The notes under the pieces were generated by a model, which worked only from the letters and a program-made list of their open reading frames with translations, did not search any database and was not told the origin of the DNA. A stretch of 51,933 bases of DNA from Candidatus Omnitrophota bacterium (GTDB lineage Bacteria; Omnitrophota; Gorgyraeia; Zapsychrales; Zapsychraceae): NCBI GenBank assembly GCA_021108075.1, contig JAIORP010000078.1:1-51933 (forward strand). Reading direction: 5' to 3'. Of this stretch, positions 34,508 through 41,935 are shown piece after piece. Within the stretch, counting starts at the first letter, position 1; each line of letters starts with the position of its first letter. Position numbers and translations under genes: made by a program.

Positions 34508-35395
34508 ATGAGTACAGAAATAAAACGTGTAACAGGTCTTTTGATAATAGAAGCAGTTAATTCAAATCCGAACGGTGACCCGGATCGTGAAAGTGATCCT
34601 CGCCAACGTCCTAATGGATTGGGGGAGATTTCACCTGTTTCCTTTAAGCGAAAGTTGAGAGATCTTATGGAAGATACTGATGGCCCTGTATTTAATAATG
34701 TTTGTTCAAGCTTAAATTTGGAACCTGATAACTTTCGGATTCTTGAATCGCGGGGGCGTGATCGAAACGTCATTAAAAAGGAAATGGGGGAAAAGATAGA
34801 GGATTTTGATCAAGCTGAATTTTTAAATAGCAAATTTGTTCAACAGTATTGGGATGCGCGTCTTTTCGGTAATACTTTTCTTGAATCGGGTGGTAATAAA
34901 GGATACATCAAGACAGGTGTTGCCCAATTTGTGATGGGGTTGTCCGTTGCCCCAATTCAAATAGTACGTCATACGAACACCAATAAATCAGGAGTTCAAG
35001 AAGGGAAGAGTCAAGGAATGGCGCCTCTTGCCTATCGTATCGTTGAACATGGTGTCTATTGTATGCCTTTTTATATTAATCCCAGCCACGCGCATAAATC
35101 CGGATGTACAACAAATGATATTGATTTACTTAAGGCGTTAATTCCGTACGCGTATGACCACACTCGTTCGGCTATTCGTCCAGATGTTCGTATTCGTCAC
35201 GCGTGGTACATGGAACATAAAAACGCACTTGGAAGTTGTGCGGATTATGTGCTGATTGATGCGCTGATTCCAAGGCGTAAGGGAGATGATTCAATGGCAT
35301 CATCATCATGGAATGATTATGACGTGCCGGACAATTTACCTGAAGAACTTAATAATAAACTTGAGAGCTGTGTGGATTTGATGGAGACGCTTTGA
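34508..35395 (+). CDS. cas7c: CRISPR-associated protein Cas7 (type I-C, Csd2 family)
   Basis: A 295-residue protein; ATG 34508 follows AAGGAG, and an in-frame ATG at 34499 would start inside that site. It opens with the Csd2/Csh2 signature RVTGLLIIEAVNSNPNGDPD followed by SFKRKLRDLM, and later HTRSAIRPDVRIRHAWYMEH. Cas7 forms the helical backbone of Cascade, coating the spacer part of crRNA. Its stop overlaps the cas3 start (TGATG), so the two are translationally coupled. Confidence 0.95.
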   Translation: MSTEIKRVTGLLIIEAVNSNPNGDPDRESDPRQRPNGLGEISPVSFKRKLRDLMEDTDGPVFNNVCSSLNLEPDNFRILESRGRDRNVIKKEMGEKIEDFDQAEFLNSKFVQQYWDARLFGNTFLESGGNKGYIKTGVAQFVMGLSVAPIQIVRHTNTNKSGVQEGKSQGMAPLAYRIVEHGVYCMPFYINPSHAHKSGCTTNDIDLLKALIPYAYDHTRSAIRPDVRIRHAWYMEHKNALGSCADYVLIDALIPRRKGDDSMASSSWNDYDVPDNLPEELNNKLESCVDLMETL

Positions 35396-37590
35396 TGTTT
35401 TTAGCGCATAGCGAAAAATCAGAGAAATGTATTCCTGTTCAGGGTTATGCTGATCATGTCAGTGGTACGGTATCAAGGGCATTTAATGCGGCTGAAGTAG
35501 CGGCTTCTTTTTCTGTTTTGGATGGAGACTTGCTTATTGATACTGTTCATCATGCAGCGGAATATCATGATCTTGGTAAGCTTGATGAAGAAAATCAAGC
35601 AGTTTTGTCAGGTAAGAAAAAAGTAAAGCGATTGCCAGTGCAGCATACTGATGCCGGAACGGCTCAGTTGCTTGTTGAAAATAAAGCATTGCCTGCGGCA
35701 TTAGTTAAGTCCCACCATATTGGGCTTCCTGATTTTGTTGAAGAGAGCAATAAAGGGGACAACTTTTTTCGTGATGATTCAGTTCGTAAAAGAGTGGATG
35801 AAACTTTGATACAATTGGTTAAAGATCATAATCAGGCTGTTTCAGGTTTAGCTCCTAAGAAAAATTCAGATAATGAGTTAAAAGGAAATCCATCTCTTTT
35901 TTTTCGTATAGCACTTTCATGTTTGGTAGATGGTGATCATACCGATACAGCAGTTCATTATGGTGAATATCCAAAGGCAGAAAAGAATGTTCCCTTGAAT
36001 TCTGCGGAACGGCTTGCTGCACTTGATCAATATATTGCCAAACTTGAGGATGGTGATGAGCGTTCGAAGTTTCGAGGGGAAATGTATGAGGCATGTCGTA
36101 ATTCAATAGTTGAGAGTGATATTTCTTCTTGCGATAGTCCTGTGGGAACGGGGAAAACGACAGCAGTAATGGCTCATCTTTTAGTGCAAGCGGATAAGCG
36201 AAGTCTTCGCCGGATAATAGTTGTTCTTCCATTTATAAATATTATTACTCAATCCGTTAAAGTTTATCGAGACGCGCTTGTTTTACCCGGAGAGAATCCT
36301 GAAGATGTTGTAGCTGAGCTTCATCATCGTGCTGATTTTCAGGATGTAGAGAGCCGTCATTTGACGGCTCTTTGGAAGGCTCCGATCATCGTGACAACAG
36401 CTGTTGCTTTTTTCGAAACACTCGCTTCAAATAGTCCGGCTACCCTAAGACGATTACATAATTTTCCGGGTAGTGCTATTTTTGTTGATGAATCTCATGC
36501 CGCACTCCCTGTTAAATTATTACCTTTAGCTTGGCAGTGGATGAAATATTATGCAAAGGAGTGGAGTTGTTATTGGGTTCTTGCTTCTGGTTCACTTAAT
36601 CGGTTTTGGCAAATACCTGAATTTGATCAGAATTTTCCGATAGTTCCAGAAATTGTACCGGATGTATTGAGAGAAAAACTTTTATCGTCTGAAAGGGAAA
36701 GAGTGCAGTATCGTTATCATAAAGAACACCTTGATTCAGATTCTTTGATTAATTTTGTTTCAGCGTTGCCCGGTCCACGTATTGTTATCTTGAATACAGT
36801 GCAAAGTGCCGCGGTAGCAGCATTGGCATATAAGAATAAATTTGGAAGAGAGTCGGTAGAGCATCTTTCAACTGCACTTTGTCCGAGTGATAGAGATAAA
36901 GTTTTAGATAGAATTAAACTACGTTTGGAAAATTTAGATGACAAGAATTGGACAGTTTTTGCTACGTCCTGCATTGAATCAGGGGTTGATTTTTCTTTTC
37001 GTTCAGGGGTTAGAGAAATGGGATCACTAGTGTCTCTTTTACAAATTTCTGGAAGGGTGAATCGACAAGGTTCCGTGAAAGATGAAGATGCTGAAGTTTG
37101 GACTATTTGTCTTTTGGAAGGATGTTTGTTTAAATTAAATCCAGGTTTAAAAGAATCAATACAAGTACTTAAAGAGTATTGTGAAGCACAAACACCAATT
37201 GTTCCGAGCCTTTGCACGGAAGCCCTTAAAAGAGAAGTTCGATTGGTTGGAAAATTTTCTAGTGCATTAAGTGAAAAAGAAAAACAAATGCGATTTCCTC
37301 AAGTAGAAAAAGAATTTCGAGTTATTTCAAATGATACACGCTTAGTTGTTGTTGATGACAATTTGGTTCAGCGCCTTGAAAAATATGAGAAAGTCGATTG
37401 GAGAGAAATTCAGAAAGGTTCCGTGCGGATATGGGGTTATCGATTGGAAGCACTTCGAATTCCTGAAATTATTACACGCACAGGTATTTATAAATGGAAT
37501 CTTGAATATGATAATTTTATCGGTTATATGGCGGGTGTATTAAAAGTTGAATCTTTTGTTAATTTTATGGATGGGGCTAACATTGTATAG
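35395..37590 (+). CDS. cas3: CRISPR-associated helicase-nuclease Cas3 (HD domain N-terminal)
   Basis: A 731-residue protein; ATG 35395 overlaps the cas7 stop. The HD domain has His5, His21, then the paired HD motif EYHDLGK (His58-Asp59), His84 in VQHTD and His107-His108. Helicase motifs: Walker A SPVGTGKTT (residues 248-256), Ia VVLPFINIITQ, and motif II VDESH (Asp365), a DESH in place of DEAH/DExH. The C-terminal lobe has TSCIESGVDFSF and the arginine motif QISGRVNRQG. It unwinds and degrades target DNA recruited by Cascade. In type I-C the gene normally leads the operon, but here it lies after cas7, while a broken cas3 start remains upstream of cas5. Confidence 0.93.
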   Translation: MFLAHSEKSEKCIPVQGYADHVSGTVSRAFNAAEVAASFSVLDGDLLIDTVHHAAEYHDLGKLDEENQAVLSGKKKVKRLPVQHTDAGTAQLLVENKALPAALVKSHHIGLPDFVEESNKGDNFFRDDSVRKRVDETLIQLVKDHNQAVSGLAPKKNSDNELKGNPSLFFRIALSCLVDGDHTDTAVHYGEYPKAEKNVPLNSAERLAALDQYIAKLEDGDERSKFRGEMYEACRNSIVESDISSCDSPVGTGKTTAVMAHLLVQADKRSLRRIIVVLPFINIITQSVKVYRDALVLPGENPEDVVAELHHRADFQDVESRHLTALWKAPIIVTTAVAFFETLASNSPATLRRLHNFPGSAIFVDESHAALPVKLLPLAWQWMKYYAKEWSCYWVLASGSLNRFWQIPEFDQNFPIVPEIVPDVLREKLLSSERERVQYRYHKEHLDSDSLINFVSALPGPRIVILNTVQSAAVAALAYKNKFGRESVEHLSTALCPSDRDKVLDRIKLRLENLDDKNWTVFATSCIESGVDFSFRSGVREMGSLVSLLQISGRVNRQGSVKDEDAEVWTICLLEGCLFKLNPGLKESIQVLKEYCEAQTPIVPSLCTEALKREVRLVGKFSSALSEKEKQMRFPQVEKEFRVISNDTRLVVVDDNLVQRLEKYEKVDWREIQKGSVRIWGYRLEALRIPEIITRTGIYKWNLEYDNFIGYMAGVLKVESFVNFMDGANIV

Positions 37591-37710
37591 TCATGCGAAA
37601 TTTTGATTCTCATATCGTATATAAAGATATTATTAATTGTGGCGAATTCGCCTTAATTAAAAAAAAATTGCTAAAATATTAAATATGATTAGCTGTTGAA
37701 AGGAAGTGTC

Positions 37711-38529
37711 ATGGCAAAAATAGATGTTCAAGGAACAGAAATTACAATTTTATCCGCACACAAAGAAGATTACATGTCTTTAACAGATATGGTAAGAAAT
37801 GTCGAAAACGGACTTGCGTTGATTGAAAAATGGCTTCGGAATAAGAATACGATTGAGTTTATTGGTATTTGGGAAGAGATCTATAATCCTAATTTTAATT
37901 CCCCCGAATTCGAGGGAATTAAAAATCAAGCAGGGTTAAACCGTTTTGTTCTTTCAGTAAAACAGTGGGTCGAAAAAACAAATTCTGTTGGAATCATCGC
38001 GAAAGCCGGAAGATATGGGGGGACATACGCTCATAAAGATATTGCTTTTGAATTTGCGTCATGGGTATCTCCACAATTCAAAATCTACCTGATCAAAGAG
38101 TTCCAGCGCCTTAAAGAAACGGAACAGAAACAACTTGGCTGGGATATTAAGCGGAATTTGGCAAAAATTAATTACGTGATTCATACGGATGCCATCAAAG
38201 AGCATTTGATTCCGGAAAAATTGACAAAGCAACAGCGAAAAAGGATATTTGCCTGTGAAGCCGATGTCCTGAATATGGCTTTGTTTGGTATGACTGCCAA
38301 AGAATGGAGGGAAAAGAATCCTGGAGAAAAAGGGAATGTTCGGGATGATGCAAATATTTCACAGTTAATTTGCCTGTCTAACCTGGAAAATTTAAATGCG
38401 TTGTTTATTTCAGAAGGAAAAGATCAATCGGAAAGATTGAAGAAGCTGAATGAGATTGCAATCGCACAAATGAAGTTATTGGTTGCCAATAAAAGTGTGA
38501 AAGCAATTGAACAAAAAGGTGGGAACTAA
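37711..38529 (+). CDS. KilA-N domain DNA-binding protein inserted in the cas operon
   Basis: A 272-residue protein; ATG 37711 follows AGGAAG. The N-terminal half is a KilA-N DNA-binding domain: YMSLTDMVRN, IEKWLRNKNTIEFIGIWEE, then GRYGGTYAHKDIAFEFASW and FKIYLIKEFQRLKE. The C-terminal half is helical (KQQRKRIFACEADVLNMALF, then LENLNALFISEGK) and is shared with widespread bacterial KilA-N proteins of unknown function. Its stop codon overlaps the cas4 start by one base (TAATG), so its translation is coupled to cas4. KilA-N is not a standard I-C component; it may be a passenger or a regulator or helper of adaptation. Domain sure, role open. Confidence 0.88.
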   Translation: MAKIDVQGTEITILSAHKEDYMSLTDMVRNVENGLALIEKWLRNKNTIEFIGIWEEIYNPNFNSPEFEGIKNQAGLNRFVLSVKQWVEKTNSVGIIAKAGRYGGTYAHKDIAFEFASWVSPQFKIYLIKEFQRLKETEQKQLGWDIKRNLAKINYVIHTDAIKEHLIPEKLTKQQRKRIFACEADVLNMALFGMTAKEWREKNPGEKGNVRDDANISQLICLSNLENLNALFISEGKDQSERLKKLNEIAIAQMKLLVANKSVKAIEQKGGN

Positions 38530-39176
38530 TGTATTGTGAAGATGACCTTCTTCCAATATCGGCTCTTCAGCATTTGATGTTTTGTGAGAGACGTTGTGCT
38601 TTAGTTCATTTGGAACAACAATGGGAGGAAAACTATTTTACTGCCCAGGGGCGTATTATTCATGAAAAAGCTCATTCTGAGCAGCAAGATAGAAGAGGGG
38701 ATTTAAGAATTGAGCGTGGCATGGCTTTGAAATCATCACGATTAGGTTTGATCGGAAAAGCAGATGTTGTGGAGTTTCATCTTAAAGAAGGCAATGTTTG
38801 GATTCCTTTTCCGATAGAATACAAGCGGGGTAGGAAGGTTGCTGATGATTTTTACCGTGTGCAGCTTTGCGCGCAAGCATTGTGTTTGGAAGAAATGTTA
38901 AATTTAGGTTTCGCGTTGTCGGAAGGCGCGATATTTTATGGAAAGACACGTAGACGTGAGAATGTTTTGTTTGATGAGACCTTGCGAAGTAAAACAATAC
39001 TTGCCTGTGAAGAGTTGCATGCTTTGATTGATTCCGGAGTTACCCCGAAAGCTGAATATTGTGAGAAATGCGATCAATGCTCGTTGAATGAAATTTGTCT
39101 TCCGAAAATTTTTGCGTCAAAAACGATAGAAGAATATTTAAAAAGAATGGTGAGTGAATATGAAGAGACATCTTAA
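38529..39176 (+). CDS. cas4: CRISPR-associated exonuclease Cas4
   Basis: A 215-residue protein. RecB-type nuclease motifs: GRIIHEKAH, the metal ligand GKADVVEF and the catalytic E-x-K in PIEYKRGRK. The iron-sulphur cysteines are Cys19 near the start (FCERRC) and the C-terminal YCEKCDQC and EIC. Cas4 trims prespacers and selects for PAM during adaptation together with Cas1-Cas2. It overlaps the KilA-N gene by one base and cas1 by 17 bases, so cas4-cas1-cas2 form one adaptation unit. Confidence 0.95.
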   Translation: MYCEDDLLPISALQHLMFCERRCALVHLEQQWEENYFTAQGRIIHEKAHSEQQDRRGDLRIERGMALKSSRLGLIGKADVVEFHLKEGNVWIPFPIEYKRGRKVADDFYRVQLCAQALCLEEMLNLGFALSEGAIFYGKTRRRENVLFDETLRSKTILACEELHALIDSGVTPKAEYCEKCDQCSLNEICLPKIFASKTIEEYLKRMVSEYEETS

Positions 39177-40191
39177 TACTCTTTTTGTAACGTCTCAGGG
39201 GTCTTATTTGCGTAAGGAGGGAGAAACCCTTGTCATTAAGACGCAGGATAAAAAGAAACATTGTTTTCCTTTGCACACGATTGAATCCATTGTCTGTTTC
39301 GGTAATGTGCTTTGCAGTCCTTATTTACTTGGATTTTGTAGTGAAAATAACGTTTCGGTTAGTTTTTTAACAGAGTACGGTCGATTTTTGGCGCGTGTGT
39401 CCGGACCTGTCAGCGGGAATGTTTTGCTTCGACGTCAGCAATATCGTTTGGCGGATCAAAAAGATCAAACTGTGAAAATCGCGAAATGGGTTGTTTTTGG
39501 CAAGTTGACGAATAGCAGGATTGTTATCAATAGATCAATTCGGGATCATGCTCAAGGTGAAGCAAAAGAACAATTGCGAAAAATTTCTAATCGAATTAAA
39601 CAATCCGTGGATAAATTAGGACGTGAAAATAATTTAGATGTTATTCGTGGAGTAGAGGGCGAAGCGGCTAAAGATTACTTTAGTATTTTTAGTCAAATGA
39701 TCGTATCGCAAAAGGAAGATTTTATTTTTAACGCGCGTAGTCGTAGACCGCCTTTGGATAATGTGAATGCCCTTCTATCATTTATTTATATGCTGCTGAT
39801 GCACGATGTCCGTTCCGCTTTGGAAACAGTAGGGCTTGACCCGGCTGTTGGATTTCTGCATCGTGACCGTCCGGGACGTTATGGATTGGCGTTGGATTTA
39901 ATGGAGGAGTTCCGTCCTTTTTTTGCGGATCGGCTTGTTTTGTCGTTGATTAATTTAAAGCAGGTTAACAAAAAAGGATTTAAACAATCAGAAAGTGGTT
40001 CTGTCTTAATGGATGATGATACACGAAAACAGGTCCTTGTGTCGTATCAAACACGTAAGCAGGATGAATTATTGCATCCATTTTTAGAGGAGAAAGTAAC
40101 GATTGGACGATTATTTCATTTGCAGGCATTATTAATGGCTCGATTTATTCGAGGAGATATTGAGGGGTACCCTCCATTTATTTGGCGTTAG
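39160..40191 (+). CDS. cas1: CRISPR-associated integrase Cas1
   Basis: A 343-residue protein. ATG 39160 gives the familiar MKRHLNTLFVTSQGSYL opening; a GTG six bases earlier is less likely. The metal-binding residues are Glu166 in GVEGEAAKDYF, His234 in FLHRDRPG and Asp246 in LALDLMEEFRP. This is the form of Cas1 that accompanies type I-C. It integrates spacers at the leader end with Cas2. The catalytic set is intact, so the adaptation module appears functional. It ends nine bases before the cas2 start, with the cas2 ribosome site overlapping its stop. Confidence 0.97.
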   Translation: MKRHLNTLFVTSQGSYLRKEGETLVIKTQDKKKHCFPLHTIESIVCFGNVLCSPYLLGFCSENNVSVSFLTEYGRFLARVSGPVSGNVLLRRQQYRLADQKDQTVKIAKWVVFGKLTNSRIVINRSIRDHAQGEAKEQLRKISNRIKQSVDKLGRENNLDVIRGVEGEAAKDYFSIFSQMIVSQKEDFIFNARSRRPPLDNVNALLSFIYMLLMHDVRSALETVGLDPAVGFLHRDRPGRYGLALDLMEEFRPFFADRLVLSLINLKQVNKKGFKQSESGSVLMDDDTRKQVLVSYQTRKQDELLHPFLEEKVTIGRLFHLQALLMARFIRGDIEGYPPFIWR

Positions 40192-40199
40192 GAGAAATT

Positions 40200-40490
40200 A
40201 TGTTTGTTCTCGTTAGTTATGATGTATCAACAATGGATGAAACAGGACCGCGAAGGTTGCGGCGTGTCGCTAAAGTTTGCAAGGATTATGGACAACGTGT
40301 GCAATTTTCTATTTTTGAGTGTATTGTTGATCCCGCGCAATGGGTTGTTTTGAAAAATCGATTAATGGAAGAAGTTGATTTAGAGAAAGATAGTTTGCGG
40401 TTTTATTTTTTAGGCGCGAATTGGCGAAGAAGGGTGGAGCATGTTGGTGTTAATAAAGGATTTGATCAGCAAGGACCTTTAATTTTTTGA
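40200..40490 (+). CDS. cas2: CRISPR-associated protein Cas2
   Basis: A 96-residue protein, standard Cas2 length; ATG 40200 follows GGAGA, and a longer in-frame TTG start is inside cas1. The ferredoxin-like fold opens with FVLVSYDVSTMDETG (Asp near residue 8) and continues GQRVQFSIFECIVD. It forms the Cas1-Cas2 integration complex. It is the last cas gene; the leader and array follow. Confidence 0.97.
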   Translation: MFVLVSYDVSTMDETGPRRLRRVAKVCKDYGQRVQFSIFECIVDPAQWVVLKNRLMEEVDLEKDSLRFYFLGANWRRRVEHVGVNKGFDQQGPLIF

Positions 40491-40674
40491 TCAGTCATTT
40501 GCGAACCCAAAGAGGGATAGGTCTTGTGAGTGGAGTTCGCGTTTTTATAATACATTAGAAATAAAAGAGATAAAGGGTCCGGACAGATTTGTTTAATAAA
40601 AAATATAAAATAAATAAGTGTTTCGCTTTTATGTATAGATATATTTATCGTAGTAAGTGACTTACGATATAAGA
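40491..40674 (+). promoter_or_regulatory. CRISPR leader with promoter candidate and palindrome next to repeat 1
   Basis: 184 AT-rich bases between cas2 and the first repeat. TTGTGA (40524-40529), 16-base spacer and TATAAT (40546-40551) form a promoter candidate reading toward the array. GTAAGTGACTTAC (40653-40665) is a perfect palindrome ending nine bases before repeat 1, a plausible leader-anchoring signal for integration. Confidence 0.6.
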
Positions 40675-41615
40675 GTCGTTCCCCGTGCGGGAGCGTGGAT
40701 TGAAACTTTCGCAATCGGAGCGTTTTTGTATTGATCCTGGGTCGTTCCCCGTGCGGGAGCGTGGATTGAAACAACATAACCAACATTTAAACGGAGCGTG
40801 CAAAAAGTCGTTCCCCGTGCGGGAGCGTGGATTGAAACAAACAATTATTAACTCTTTTAGTGCTAACGAAGGTCGTTCCCCGTGCGGGAGCGTGGATTGA
40901 AACACTAAGTGTTGCCAATAAATCATTATCAACATCAGGTCGTTCCCCGTGCGGGAGCGTGGATTGAAACGACGTTCACTGCGCAGGCGTCCTTTTGCCT
41001 GAGGTCGTTCCCCGTGCGGGAGCGTGGATTGAAACTCAAAATACGTTAACAAACAAATCAACGAAAAAAAGTCGTTCCCCGTGCGGGAGCGTGGATTGAA
41101 ACATCTTCAGGCATGTCCTTATACTGTATGACATGGGTCGTTCCCCGTGCGGGAGCGTGGATTGAAACGAAAGCGTGGAAATCACAGAAAAATCAGTGAT
41201 AGGTCGTTCCCCGTGCGGGAGCGTGGATTGAAACACGCCGATAAATCGCTCGTTGTTGCGCCGCAAGGTCGTTCCCCGTGCGGGAGCGTGGATTGAAACG
41301 GCGGATCGCTGGATGTCGGCAGATCGCTGGATGTGTCGTTCCCCGTGCGGGAGCGTGGATTGAAACAATTTTACTGGTGTTAGCATCGCTGATTATCTAG
41401 TCGTTCCCCGTGCGGGAGCGTGGATTGAAACGGCTGTACAATCGTCTGCGATGCAGGCTATGATGTCGTTCCCCGTGCGGGAGCGTGGATTGAAACAGGT
41501 TGGAACAGTGAACAGAGTGATTCTTGAGGGTCGTTCCCCGTGCGGGAGCGTGGATTGAAACTCGCCCGGCTGTTTAGGATTGTCGCACATACCCTGTCGC
41601 TCCCCGTGCGGGAGC
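40675..41615 (+). CRISPR. Type I-C CRISPR array: 14 full repeats, 14 spacers, one decayed end repeat
   Basis: A 32-bp repeat starting GTCGTTCCCCGTGCGGGAGC and ending GGATTGAAAC, the type I-C form. Starts: 40675, 40741, 40807, 40872, 40939, 41004, 41071, 41137, 41203, 41268, 41335, 41400, 41465, 41530, all identical by eye. Spacers are 33-35 bp. A fifteenth repeat at 41596 keeps about 20 bases (with GTCGCTCCCC instead of GTCGTTCCCC) and then diverges, marking the old, leader-distal end. The internal stem is CGTTCCCC against CGGGAGCG with one G-U pair. The sequence of the leader-distal repeat restores a G-C pair there. Orientation follows the cas genes. Confidence 0.98.
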
Positions 41616-41704
41616 TGACCAGGCCTGATATAATGCCACAGGGTTTTCAATAAAAAAGAGCGGAGCGATCTTTTTTTTGATATAATGTCACTTTCATATA
41701 AGTC

Positions 41705-41863
41705 ATACCAAATTCATTAAATAATACCAATTACGTTAAATAATTGTATAAATAGCGAGACCAAATCCAATAAATAATTCTTCTGATTTTTCCTCTCTAT
41801 TTGCGTAAAAGCGTTCGCAAAAATCGATGAGAATTTTTGAAAATTATTTAATGGAATTGGTAT
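41705..41863. repeat. ATACCAA-type element, copy D (159 bp, composite)
   Basis: Outer ends ATACCAAATTCATTAAATA and TTTAATGGAATTGGTAT. Inside, 41724-41780 is the uninterrupted, inverted form of the sequence split by the insertion at 12306-12387. A TTTGCG...CGCAAA hairpin lies near 41808-41823. It occupies most of the gap between the CRISPR array and the next gene. Confidence 0.8.
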
Positions 41864-41935
41864 AATTACCAGAGTCCTTATGATATTTTCGACGTTTAAA
41901 CAAGAATATTAGCATTCAAAAGGAATAGCCCGTTC

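Noticed and set aside
40466..41650. Minus-strand reading frames with repeated FQSTLPHGERP, FNPRSRTGND or VSIHAPARGT segments
   Set aside because: These are the three translations of the CRISPR repeat, a well-known false-gene pattern.
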